This document shows, one piece after another, positions 34,783-42,932 of a stretch of DNA of 64,000 nt; within the stretch, counting starts at the first letter, position 1, and every line of letters begins with the position of its first letter. The stretch covers positions 930,001 through 994,000 of the forward strand of contig NZ_CP091851.1 of the NCBI RefSeq assembly GCF_022059845.1. Direction: 5' to 3'. The stretch is from Terrirubrum flagellatum. Lineage in GTDB: Bacteria; Pseudomonadota; Alphaproteobacteria; Rhizobiales; Beijerinckiaceae. The notes below the pieces were generated by a model. That model saw only the letters and a program-made list of their open reading frames with translations, was not told where the DNA came from and did no database searches. A program made the position numbers and the translations under genes.

Positions 34783-35085
34783 ATGAGCGTCAGCGCTATC
34801 ACTTCCGCGAGCCTTGCGACAACCTCAAGCGCGTCAGCGAGTTCAAGCTCAAGCTCATCTTCGCTTTCGGGAGATGACTTTCTTCAACTTCTCGTCGAGC
34901 AGTTGAAGAACCAGAATCCGCTCGATCCCAGCGACTCCAATGAGATGGTCAATCAGCTGATGTCGTATGCGAGTTACGACACGCAATCGTCAATGAACTC
35001 GACGCTGTCCGAGCTGTCTTCGACGCTGACGTCGATGAATTCCACGCTCAGCGGCATCGCTTCGAATTTGAATGTCAGCGTCTGA
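34783..35085 (+). CDS. flgD: Flagellar hook-capping protein FlgD, short form
   Basis: A 100-residue protein that corresponds only to the N-terminal FlgD signature domain: DDFLQLLVEQLKNQNPLDPS (36-55) followed by DSNEMVNQLMSYASYDTQSS. FlgD forms a scaffold on the growing hook and is needed for hook assembly. E. coli FlgD has about 230 residues with a C-terminal Tudor/Ig-like part; here the frame ends after a Ser/Thr/Leu-rich helix, and the next gene starts ten bases on, so the domain is absent rather than frameshifted. Short forms are known in alphaproteobacteria. Confidence 0.87.
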   Translation: MSVSAITSASLATTSSASASSSSSSSSLSGDDFLQLLVEQLKNQNPLDPSDSNEMVNQLMSYASYDTQSSMNSTLSELSSTLTSMNSTLSGIASNLNVSV

Positions 35086-35094
35086 GGTCGAGTA

Positions 35095-36354
35095 ATGAGT
35101 CTGTCCGGCGCCCTGTCTTCGGCGGTATCCGCCCTAAGCTCGCAAAGCTCCGCGCTTGCGATGATCAGCGACAATCTTGCGAACGCCAGCACCTATGGCT
35201 TCAAGACGACATCAGCGAGCTTCGAGAGCCTGCTGACGAATTCTTCGACTACCTCCTATTCTTCCGGCGGCGTGTCCGTCACCGGCGTATCGAACGTGAG
35301 CGCTCAAGGATTGCTGACGTCGACATCAACCAGCACCAACATGGCCATCTATGGCAGCGGCATGTTTGCCGTCAGCGCCGGCGCCGACACGAACCAGGTC
35401 TATTATACACGCAACGGCGCGTTCTCGGTCGACGCCAACGGATACCTCACCAACGGCGACTATTACCTTCTGGGCTGGCCGACCGATGCGGAAGGAAATG
35501 TTGTCGGGTCGACGCTGTCGAGCACGCTCGAAGAGATCAACACCAACGCGGTGTCGACGATCGGCGCCGCGACCACGACGGCGTCGCTGCAGGCCAATCT
35601 CCCCGCCGACGCCACCGTCGGCGACAGCTTCACGAGCGAGCTCGAAATCTATGACTCGCTTGGAACCGCAGCGAAAACGACGATCACCTGGACAAAGACT
35701 GCGGAGAACACCTGGACGGCGAGCTTCTCCGATCCCACGAGTTCTGATGGCGGCAGCACGCTCGGCACGGTGTCGAGCAGCGCGATCACCGTCAACTTCA
35801 ATTCGGACGGCACGCTCGCCAGCACGAATCCCGACCCGCCGACGTTGACGATCACGGGCTGGACTACTGGCGCGGCGGACAGTTCAATCAGCTTCGACAT
35901 GGGCGACGCCGGCAGCTCGAACGGGTTGACCCAACTTGCGACCGGCGCCGATACGCTGAGCGTGACCTTGACCAGCGATCAGGACGGCGTCGGCTTCGGC
36001 ACGCTGACCAGCGTCGAGATCGGCGACGATGGCACGGTTTACGCCAACTATGACAATGGCGAGCAACGGGCGATCTACAAGGTTGCGGTGGCGACCTTCA
36101 ACAATGCGAATGGACTGACGGCGCTTAATGGCGGCGTTTATTCCGAAAGTTCGGAATCCGGCTCGGCGATGCTGCATGTCGCCGGCACCGGCGGCGCCGG
36201 GGTGATCTATGGCAGCGAGCTTGAAACGAGCACCACCGATACGAACGAGGAATTCAGCAACATGATGGCGGCGCAGCAGGCTTATTCCGCCGCGGCGCAG
36301 GTGATGTCGACGGTCAGCAAAATGTACGACACGCTGATCAGCGCCGTCAGGTGA
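35095..36354 (+). CDS. flgE: Flagellar hook protein FlgE
   Basis: A 419-residue hook subunit. The N-terminal rod/hook signature is SLSGALSSAVSALSSQSSAL with ISDNLANASTYGFKTTSASF just after. The middle contains FAVSAGADTNQVYYTRNGAF (the GxFxV...YTRxGxF motif) and a D2 region of the FlgE type with LEIYDSLGTAAKTTITWTKT. The C-terminal helix has SNMMAAQQAYSAAAQVMSTV. Length fits FlgE (about 400-430) rather than FlgF/FlgG. Rod genes are not nearby. Confidence 0.93.
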   Translation: MSLSGALSSAVSALSSQSSALAMISDNLANASTYGFKTTSASFESLLTNSSTTSYSSGGVSVTGVSNVSAQGLLTSTSTSTNMAIYGSGMFAVSAGADTNQVYYTRNGAFSVDANGYLTNGDYYLLGWPTDAEGNVVGSTLSSTLEEINTNAVSTIGAATTTASLQANLPADATVGDSFTSELEIYDSLGTAAKTTITWTKTAENTWTASFSDPTSSDGGSTLGTVSSSAITVNFNSDGTLASTNPDPPTLTITGWTTGAADSSISFDMGDAGSSNGLTQLATGADTLSVTLTSDQDGVGFGTLTSVEIGDDGTVYANYDNGEQRAIYKVAVATFNNANGLTALNGGVYSESSESGSAMLHVAGTGGAGVIYGSELETSTTDTNEEFSNMMAAQQAYSAAAQVMSTVSKMYDTLISAVR

Positions 36355-36358
36355 CCTC

Positions 36359-36616
36359 ATGCAGGAGGATGAGCGGCTGTTCTCGAGGCTTAAGCGGGCG
36401 GAGCAGCAGGTTCGCGACCTCGCGTCGGCGCGCAGGAGCCGCGACAAGGCGCGCATTCGACAGGCGCTCGCGCTGCTCGACGAAATGAACCAGATCAGCG
36501 TCAGGCTGAGAAGCGTTCGCGATGGATTGCGCACGCAGATCGACAGCGTGCTCGTGAAGATGCGGGCGACAAGCGCCTATCAGCAGGCCGGCCGGCTTGG
36601 CCGGTCAGGCCGCTGA
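36359..36616 (+). CDS. Small coiled-coil protein of the flagellar cluster, unassigned
   Basis: An 85-residue, strongly charged helical protein (LFSRLKRAEQQVRDLASARR at 7-26, then KARIRQALALLDEMNQISVR) that starts five bases after the flgE stop and ends 16 bases before the FlgN-like gene. Size and position resemble flagellar export chaperones such as FliT or FlgN, but I cannot match it to a family. Codon usage follows the neighbours and the spacing is operon-like, so it is probably real. Confidence 0.6.
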   Translation: MQEDERLFSRLKRAEQQVRDLASARRSRDKARIRQALALLDEMNQISVRLRSVRDGLRTQIDSVLVKMRATSAYQQAGRLGRSGR

Positions 36617-36632
36617 AAGAGAAGAGAGGCGA

Positions 36633-37106
36633 ATGAGGATGAACGCCGGAATACCGAACTGTTCGGACATGCGGGAAGGGCGGATGTTCGGCGACAGCGT
36701 CGAGGCGACGCTGGAGCTGGTTGATGATCTGCTTGAAATCATCGCGTCGGAAAACAGTATGCTGGCGGCGGGAATGCCGGCGTCGGCATCGCAATCGCTC
36801 GCGGAGAAGTTCAGACTCGCCCGCGAGTTCGAGCGACAGGCGCTTGCCATTCGCGCCGGCGCGCTCGCGCTGGAGTCGAGATCCGAGCGTGCGCGGCTGG
36901 CGGAGCGCGCGCGCCTGCTGCAGGCGGCGATGGATGAAAATGTCAACCGGCTCGGCGCAGCGATTGAGGCGACGCGCCGGCGTGTGAACGCGGTGATGCG
37001 CGCGGTGCGTGAACAGGTCAGCGCTCCGACGGCCTATCAGGCGAACGGGCGCGCATGGTCCGGGGTGGTGGCGCACGGCGCGCTGGGCGGCGACCGTCGC
37101 GTGTAA
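36633..37106 (+). CDS. FlgN-like flagellar export chaperone
   Basis: A 157-residue helical protein. Its pattern resembles FlgN of alphaproteobacteria: LELVDDLLEIIASENSMLAA near 27-46, AEKFRLAREFERQA, then a long helix and the tail TAYQANGRAWS. FlgN holds FlgK and FlgL before export, and here the flgK and flgL genes follow directly. ATG 36633 has GAGAGG ahead. Call rests on pattern and context. Confidence 0.7.
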   Translation: MRMNAGIPNCSDMREGRMFGDSVEATLELVDDLLEIIASENSMLAAGMPASASQSLAEKFRLAREFERQALAIRAGALALESRSERARLAERARLLQAAMDENVNRLGAAIEATRRRVNAVMRAVREQVSAPTAYQANGRAWSGVVAHGALGGDRRV

Positions 37107-37127
37107 CGGGGAAGGGGCGCGCGCTCG

Positions 37128-38867
37128 ATGTCCCTCTCCGGCATCCGTACGATCGCCTACAGCTCGCTGTCGGCTTCGCAGTACCAGATCAGCGTTGCGT
37201 CGTCGAACGTCGCGAACGCCGACACGACGGGCTACACGAAGAAATCGGCGACCCAGACCTCGGTGAACTATGGCTCGTCGGGATCCGGCGTCGCCATCGC
37301 GTCGGTGTCGAGCAATGTCAGCAAATATCTGCTGAGTGACCTTGCTGAAGCGACGACGACGCTGGGCGCAGCGACGGTGACGAATGACTTCGCCGATCGT
37401 TTGCAAAGTCTGTTCGGTTCGATCTCATCAGATAGCAGCAGCGGCGACTCGCTTTCGAGCGGTATCGCCGACCTTGAATCGGCTCTGTCGTCACTGGCGA
37501 GCACGCCGGAGAGCGATACGCTGAAGGCGCAGGTTGTCGACGCGCTCGATACAGTCGCCAGCCAGCTGCGCGAGACGTCGTCCAGCATCCAGTCGCTGCG
37601 CGCCGACGCGGACGGGCAGATTGAAGATGGTGTGCAGGCGGCCAACGACGCCCTCAACGCCATCGCCGAGCTGAACACTCAGATCGCGAGCGCACAGGCC
37701 CGGGGAGAGTCGACGTCCGCCCTCGAAGATCAGCGGAACACGGCGCTGCAGACGCTCTCCGAGCAGATGAACGTCTCCTACTACGTCAATTCCGACAATC
37801 AGATGCGCGTCTATGCGTCGACCGGGACGACGCTCGTTGACAGCAAGGCGCACGAGCTGAGCTATTCCAGCGCGACGCTTGTCACCGCGGATACGGTGTT
37901 CGATGCGATCACCGTCGACGGGAACGACGTTACGGGCGCCATCACATCGGGAAAGATCGGCGCGCTCATCGAGCAGCGCGACGAAACGCTGCCGGCGGCG
38001 CAGGACGAGCTCGACGAATTGGCGAGCGGGTTGATCGAGGCGCTGAATGCAGTCTCGAATTCGGGCTCATCAATACCCGCGCCGACGACGCTGATCGGAC
38101 CGGTTATCGTGTCGGCGAGCGACACGCTGTCCGCCACGGGAACCGCGCGTATCGCCGTGACCGACAGCAGCGGCGTGCTTGTCTCCTATCAGGATCTCGA
38201 TCTCTCGAGCTATAGCACGGTCGGCGATCTCGTTGACGCGATCGATTCGATCGACGGCCTGTCAGCGTCAATCAACGCGTCGGGCCAACTGACGATTTCC
38301 AGCGACTCGAGCGCCAACGGCGTGTCGATCGGCGATATCGACGATTCGATCGGCTCAAGCGGCGAAGGGCTGTCGAACTATTTCGGGCTCAACGATTTGC
38401 TGACGGGAACAAACGCATCCGACATCTCGGTGCGAAAGGACATTCTCGCTGACTCAAGCCTGATGCCGACTGCAAGCCTGAGCTCGGATTCCGCCCTCGC
38501 GGTCGGTGATGCGGCGCTAACCGAGGGGGACTCGACGATCGCGCAGGCGCTGGGCGATGCGCTGGCCGGCGACTATTCCTTTGCTGCGGCCGGCGGTCTC
38601 GGATCGACAAAGTCTTCCTTTGCGGACTATGCCGGGGACATCATCTCGACCGCGGCGAGCAGCGCGACCAGCGCATCAAGCGCGCTGACGACGAAGGAGA
38701 CGGCGAAGCAGACGCTCGACGACTCCTTCTCGTCGGCGACCGGCGTCAATCTCGACGAGGAGACCGCGCTCATCAGCGAGCTCCAGCAGCAATATTCGAC
38801 AGCGGCGCAGCTTCTTCAGGTTGTGAACGACATGTTTGACGCGTTGCTCAGCGCGGCGCAGAGCTGA
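37128..38867 (+). CDS. flgK: Flagellar hook-associated protein 1 FlgK
   Basis: A 579-residue junction protein between hook and filament. The N-terminal signature is YQISVASSNVANADTTGYTK (about 20-39), the C-terminal helix includes EETALISELQQQYSTAAQLL and QVVNDMFDALLSAAQS. The middle region has TSALEDQRNTALQTLSEQMN, the FlgK-typical stretch before its variable domain. Size fits (about 550 in enterics). It starts after GGGGAAGGGG and is followed three bases later by flgL. Confidence 0.92.
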   Translation: MSLSGIRTIAYSSLSASQYQISVASSNVANADTTGYTKKSATQTSVNYGSSGSGVAIASVSSNVSKYLLSDLAEATTTLGAATVTNDFADRLQSLFGSISSDSSSGDSLSSGIADLESALSSLASTPESDTLKAQVVDALDTVASQLRETSSSIQSLRADADGQIEDGVQAANDALNAIAELNTQIASAQARGESTSALEDQRNTALQTLSEQMNVSYYVNSDNQMRVYASTGTTLVDSKAHELSYSSATLVTADTVFDAITVDGNDVTGAITSGKIGALIEQRDETLPAAQDELDELASGLIEALNAVSNSGSSIPAPTTLIGPVIVSASDTLSATGTARIAVTDSSGVLVSYQDLDLSSYSTVGDLVDAIDSIDGLSASINASGQLTISSDSSANGVSIGDIDDSIGSSGEGLSNYFGLNDLLTGTNASDISVRKDILADSSLMPTASLSSDSALAVGDAALTEGDSTIAQALGDALAGDYSFAAAGGLGSTKSSFADYAGDIISTAASSATSASSALTTKETAKQTLDDSFSSATGVNLDEETALISELQQQYSTAAQLLQVVNDMFDALLSAAQS

Positions 38868-38870
38868 TCG

Positions 38871-39779
38871 ATGACCATGCGTGTCGCCACTTTCGCGCTC
38901 AACGACAAGATGCTGTCGGCCGCGCTGCGCACCCAGGCGAAGACGGCCACCCTGCAATTGCAGGAAGCGTCCGGCCAGATCTCCGAAGACTATGGCGGGC
39001 TGGGCTCATCAGCGAAGACCGTACTCAATCTGCAGGCGTCACTTGCGCGCTCGAAGACCTATTCCGCGGCGGCTGACGAGGCGAACGGTCGCGTCGAAGT
39101 GATGTATGACGCGCTGTCGTCGATGACCGATCTGCTCTCGAATTTTCGCGCCGATCTCGTCGCAGCGCAGAGCGGCGATGCGAACGACTCCGAGTCGACA
39201 TTGATCGAGACAGCCAAAGGCTATCTCGAAGACTTCGCCTCATTGATGAACACCCAATATGAGGGGCGCTACCTCTTTGCGGGGAGCGCCACCACTTCGA
39301 CGCCTGTCGACGTTTCAGGCTATAGCCCGACGGATGTGAGCACCGCGGATGGATCTTATTATCGGGGCGATTCCGCGATCGCTTCCGTGCAGGTGTCCGG
39401 AGAACGCACGATCAGCTACGGTGTGACCGGCGACAGTTCTGGCTTCGAGCAGGCCTTGCGCGCCCTGGCGCTGGTTGCGAATGCGGCTACGACGCTTGAT
39501 TCAGACACACTGCAAAGCTTCTCCGATCTCGTCGCCAGCGCGCTCGACAACGTGACGGCGACGCAAAGCAAACTGTCGTTGAATTCGTCCGCATTGCAGG
39601 ACGCTTCCTCCGCGCAGGCGAACTTTCAGGACTTCGCCTCGTCGCAACTCAGCGACAAGACGGAGGTCGATGTGGCCGCGGTGACCGTGCAGCTCACGTC
39701 CTATGAAACGCAACTTCAGGCCTCTTACTCCGCCATTGCCAAGATCCAGAGCCTCTCAATTCTGGATTATTTGAAATAG
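38871..39779 (+). CDS. flgL: Flagellar hook-associated protein 3 FlgL (flagellin-like)
   Basis: A 302-residue second junction protein. It shows the flagellin-type N-terminal core (RTQAKTATLQLQEASGQISE, then GLGSSAKTVLNLQASLARSK) and the C-terminal AAVTVQLTSYETQLQASYSA with AKIQSLSILDYLK, the typical FlgL ending. NTQYEGRYLFAGSAT (about 124-138) is the diagnostic FlgL motif. ATG 38871 follows the flgK stop after three bases; ATG 38877 is an alternative. Last gene of the cassette. Confidence 0.92.
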   Translation: MTMRVATFALNDKMLSAALRTQAKTATLQLQEASGQISEDYGGLGSSAKTVLNLQASLARSKTYSAAADEANGRVEVMYDALSSMTDLLSNFRADLVAAQSGDANDSESTLIETAKGYLEDFASLMNTQYEGRYLFAGSATTSTPVDVSGYSPTDVSTADGSYYRGDSAIASVQVSGERTISYGVTGDSSGFEQALRALALVANAATTLDSDTLQSFSDLVASALDNVTATQSKLSLNSSALQDASSAQANFQDFASSQLSDKTEVDVAAVTVQLTSYETQLQASYSAIAKIQSLSILDYLK

Positions 39780-40255
39780 CTTCTGACGACGGGAACCGCC
39801 CCTCGCGACCAAAACTGAACGCACTGCGTCGGCGAGTAGAGCGCCGGAAGTGAGGTCGTTCGCGTCTCACGATGCCGATGAACTTCGCCGTCTCGATGCG
39901 ATCTGACGCGACGCTTGAGGCTAGCCATTTCTCCATTTCAGCGTTCGAATGACACTCTCCGCATCGCTGTGTCGGATAGCTGGCGACGCGTATATTTGCC
40001 GCCATATGCGCTTTGCGCTCAGACGCTTTAGATTGCCGTGAAGCGCTCTTCGCCGCAAGATAATGCGTAAAGTCGCCAGACAAGTTAATACTTTTATCTC
40101 GCAGGCAGTCATGCTTGCTGGGTGGATCGTTAGTCGATCGCGATGTAAAGCGTCCCCATAGTCCCATATGGGACATGTCGTCTTTCCCAATCAATTGGAA
40201 ACGAATAACCCGACGACGCCAATCGCGGCGGAGGTGGTGAGGAGCGTCCGCATCC
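39780..40255. other. 476-base gap after the flagellar cluster
   Basis: No convincing gene. A leftward frame (39694-40278) overlaps flgL and contains a CGECH stretch, but its composition and overlap argue against it. The region is richer in A and T than the flagellar genes. No clear terminator after flgL. Confidence 0.4.
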
Positions 40256-40453
40256 ATGATGCGCTTTCTGGGCCGCATTTTGCCCCTTTGGACGACGTTG
40301 GCGTCGTTTGTTTATTGGACGATCGCTTGGTTTCTCGCGCATCGCAAGCGGCGAGAAGATCCGCGAGCCGCTCGCCGTCTCGATTTGATTCTGTTTGCTG
40401 GCTTCGTTATCGTTGTAGCAATCGTCGCCGCTATTCGCCCGCAACCTATTTGA
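40256..40453 (+). CDS. Small membrane protein, unassigned
   Basis: A 65-residue frame, MMRFLGRILPLWTTLASFVY at the start and a second hydrophobic helix LILFAGFVIVVAIVAAI near the end, joined by a basic loop (AHRKRREDPRAARR). The charge layout favours a two-helix inner-membrane protein with a cytoplasmic loop. GTGAGGAG lies about 12 bases upstream. Not recognised; may be real. Confidence 0.4.
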   Translation: MMRFLGRILPLWTTLASFVYWTIAWFLAHRKRREDPRAARRLDLILFAGFVIVVAIVAAIRPQPI

Positions 40454-40617
40454 AGCGCGCGCCCAACTCGATCTGGCTTCAGCAATGGCTCGATGCGCCT
40501 CCGGAATTTCTCGATGTCTCGCTGTCTCGGGCATATGAATACGGAAGTCGTCTCTGTTATTCCGAATGGGAGCGGCGCTCGCTTGGCGTCAGGCTATCCA
40601 ACATCATGGAGATATGC

Positions 40618-41103
40618 ATGCGTGTCCTCATTTTCCTCATTTTCCTGTCATCGTCGGCGACAGCGACGTCTGCTCAAGAGACTAAGAGAAACTTTTTCGT
40701 TCAGGCCAATGGCTGGACGATATACACGACGGGAACCGCCGCGTGTTATGCTTTCAATCGCGACCCTGTCGAGTTTGACGCATCTCCGTACAATGCGTTG
40801 CAATTCAGGCAGGCGTTTGGATCGAAAGGCATCCAAATTCGCGTTATGCTCTGGCCGGGCGCTGTGGCAAAGAAGGGCAGCGACACCCTTGTTCTCCAAG
40901 TCGACAAGCAGCCGGAGATCTATTTGCCGGTTGAGCTCAATGGCGATGAGTTTTCATTGGAAGCGTCCCTCGGTGAATCGCACCTCGAAACGTTAAAGTT
41001 CGGACAGGGGTTGGATGCGCGGTCGGGTAGCAGCGTGCAGGTGCTCTTCAACCTCGCAGCGCTCAAGAAGACGCTTTCCTATTTGGAATGGTGCAGCAAA
41101 TAA
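40618..41103 (+). CDS. Exported protein, unassigned (weakly IalB-like)
   Basis: A 161-residue protein with a clear signal peptide (MRVLIFLIFLSSSATATSAQ, cleavage near Ser-Ala-Gln) followed by a mature domain of mixed strands: FVQANGWTIYTTGTAACYAF. The W-x-x-Y-T-T and single Cys pattern faintly recall invasion-associated IalB proteins, but the match is too weak to name. ATG 40618 is preceded by GGAGATA; the in-frame ATG 40606 is possible. The long upstream open frame is not supported. Confidence 0.6.
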   Translation: MRVLIFLIFLSSSATATSAQETKRNFFVQANGWTIYTTGTAACYAFNRDPVEFDASPYNALQFRQAFGSKGIQIRVMLWPGAVAKKGSDTLVLQVDKQPEIYLPVELNGDEFSLEASLGESHLETLKFGQGLDARSGSSVQVLFNLAALKKTLSYLEWCSK

Positions 41104-41562
41104 GCGAGGGTCGATGCCTTGAGAATTTTCCGGCGCGCCTCTGTCTCCGGTGCGGGTTTCTGGTGGGAGTTGTCGAATGACACCCATCACTGGCAAGCGA
41201 TGAAGCGCCGCCAGAAGGGCGACCAAGGCGTTCGCCAAGCCGAACGGCGAATAAGGGCGCGCGATTGTTGACGATGCTCACAATTTGAGCAGGAGCGCCG
41301 CACCGTGTTGGTGAATTGCGCGTTCGAGCAACGCCGGTGTCGCTGTGCGTCAAGATTGCGAAGTTTCACACATCTTACGGCTGCGCTTTGGCCAAGCCGA
41401 ATAAATTCCGCGCGGCTCAACCTCTGGCAAGCGGACCTGGCCGGTTGCGCAAGCGCCGTTCCTAGATAAGCTCTGTCCTGGCCTCGGCCTGACTGGCGGG
41501 TTCGGAGCAAATTCGACCGAAATCTGGCGGATCGGCGGTCTTCTGACCGGCGGAGGTTTTGC
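41104..41562. other. 459-base gap before the LuxR-type gene
   Basis: I find no gene, hairpin or repeat that I can defend here. Leftward frames through it are short and Arg-rich, typical of shadows in GC-rich DNA. Confidence 0.4.
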
Positions 41563-42669
41563 GTGACTGCAGACTCTGAAAACCGTCGTTGTATCGAGCT
41601 GATCGCTGCGGCCGCGCTCGATCGCGCGCAGTGGCCGTCGGCTCTCGCTTCGATTGCAAACAGATTGCGAAGCGATCATGCGTTGATTTTCAGCAATAAG
41701 AGCATGGCGGCAAGGTGGCCGTTTGTCGCCACGACGGGGCTTGCCGACGACCATCGCGCGCGTTTTTTTGCGCCCCACACTATGCGTCTCTGGGAGCCGT
41801 GGCATCGAGCGATGACGCCCGGCAGGGTTGTTCGCCATCAGGAGGTGGTCGGCGATCGTGATTTTGAACGAACGGAAATCTATAACGACGTCATCCGCCC
41901 GACGGGCGCCTTCCATGGAACGTGCTTCCAACATGACGGGACTGATCTATCGTTCCATCTGAATGTGTGTCGGCGCCGCCAAACGGGAGCATTTCTTGAT
42001 CGGGAGACGCAAGCCCTGCAAGCCTTGGCGTCACATGTAACCCTAGCGCTTCAATTTCAGTGCAGACTATCCGTGCTTGAGGAACGCGTAAGCTTGCTTT
42101 CGAGCACCCTCGATCGGATTAGCGAAGGCGTCATTGTTGTCGATGTCAAAGGGCGACCGCTCGTCGCGAATCTCGCCGCGGAGCGGTTGCTGGAGGAGGC
42201 CGACGGACTCGCGCTGACGCCGTCCGGACTCGGCGGTCTGACGCGGGGGGCAACAGACAAGTTCCGCGCCGCGCTCGTGAAAGCCGCATCGCCTCCTGTG
42301 CCGCACGCCACGCGAATACACCTTCCGAGGCGCTCGCCGAGGCCGCCGCTCTTGCTCGAAATATTGCCGGCAGGTCAATTTGATCTTTCGGTTGCGGGCT
42401 CGTCGCGGCCGTTTGCCGTCGTTCTTTTGCGAGAAGTTGACCGTCCAATCACGATCAACCGATCGGCTCTGATGGACTTCTACCGGCTGACGCCACGAGA
42501 GGCCGGAATTGCATTGCTTCTTGCGGACGGCCTGACAGTGGAGGCGATTGGGGCAAAGCTCAAGCTCGCCAGAGGCACGATCCGGAACAATCTGAAGCGC
42601 ATATTCGAAAAGACGGATTCACATAGTCAGGTCGCGCTGCTGGCCTTGCTGCGCGGCTTTGGTTCTTGA
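41563..42669 (+). CDS. LuxR-type HTH transcriptional regulator with PAS-like sensor
   Basis: A 368-residue regulator. Residues about 180-215 form a PAS-like entry (LDRISEGVIVVDVKGRPLVA); the C-terminal LuxR helix-turn-helix is YRLTPREAGIALLLADGLTV, then GAKLKLARGTIRNNLKRIFEKTDSH (about 305-355). GTG 41563 follows GGCGGAGG. No receiver or acyl-homoserine-lactone domain. It stands alone, with no synthase or kinase beside it, and its targets are unknown. Confidence 0.85.
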   Translation: MTADSENRRCIELIAAAALDRAQWPSALASIANRLRSDHALIFSNKSMAARWPFVATTGLADDHRARFFAPHTMRLWEPWHRAMTPGRVVRHQEVVGDRDFERTEIYNDVIRPTGAFHGTCFQHDGTDLSFHLNVCRRRQTGAFLDRETQALQALASHVTLALQFQCRLSVLEERVSLLSSTLDRISEGVIVVDVKGRPLVANLAAERLLEEADGLALTPSGLGGLTRGATDKFRAALVKAASPPVPHATRIHLPRRSPRPPLLLEILPAGQFDLSVAGSSRPFAVVLLREVDRPITINRSALMDFYRLTPREAGIALLLADGLTVEAIGAKLKLARGTIRNNLKRIFEKTDSHSQVALLALLRGFGS

Positions 42670-42932
42670 TGAAGCCGTCGCACGCCAGCATATGCGGCTG
42701 TTTCCGCTTCGCATGTCCCAAATGACACTAGTCGGATCGCCAACGGGGCTTCTAGCTGCGAGAGCGATCTTGCAAAAGGCGGCGGCATGTCGAACGGCTC
42801 GATGTCGAGCGATAACTTGACCCACATGCTGCCAAGCCTTTCGTATTGGGCCGCGCATCCGGCGGATGTCTGCGAAAAAGCTGGGAGCACAAACGCCTGC
42901 ACTGCGGCCGCGACGCTTTGCGAGGCGCGCGC

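Noticed and set aside
39694-40278. Leftward frame with a CGECH heme-c-like motif
   Set aside because: Overlaps the conserved 3' end of flgL on the other strand, has no signal peptide or ribosome site and looks like noise outside the motif.
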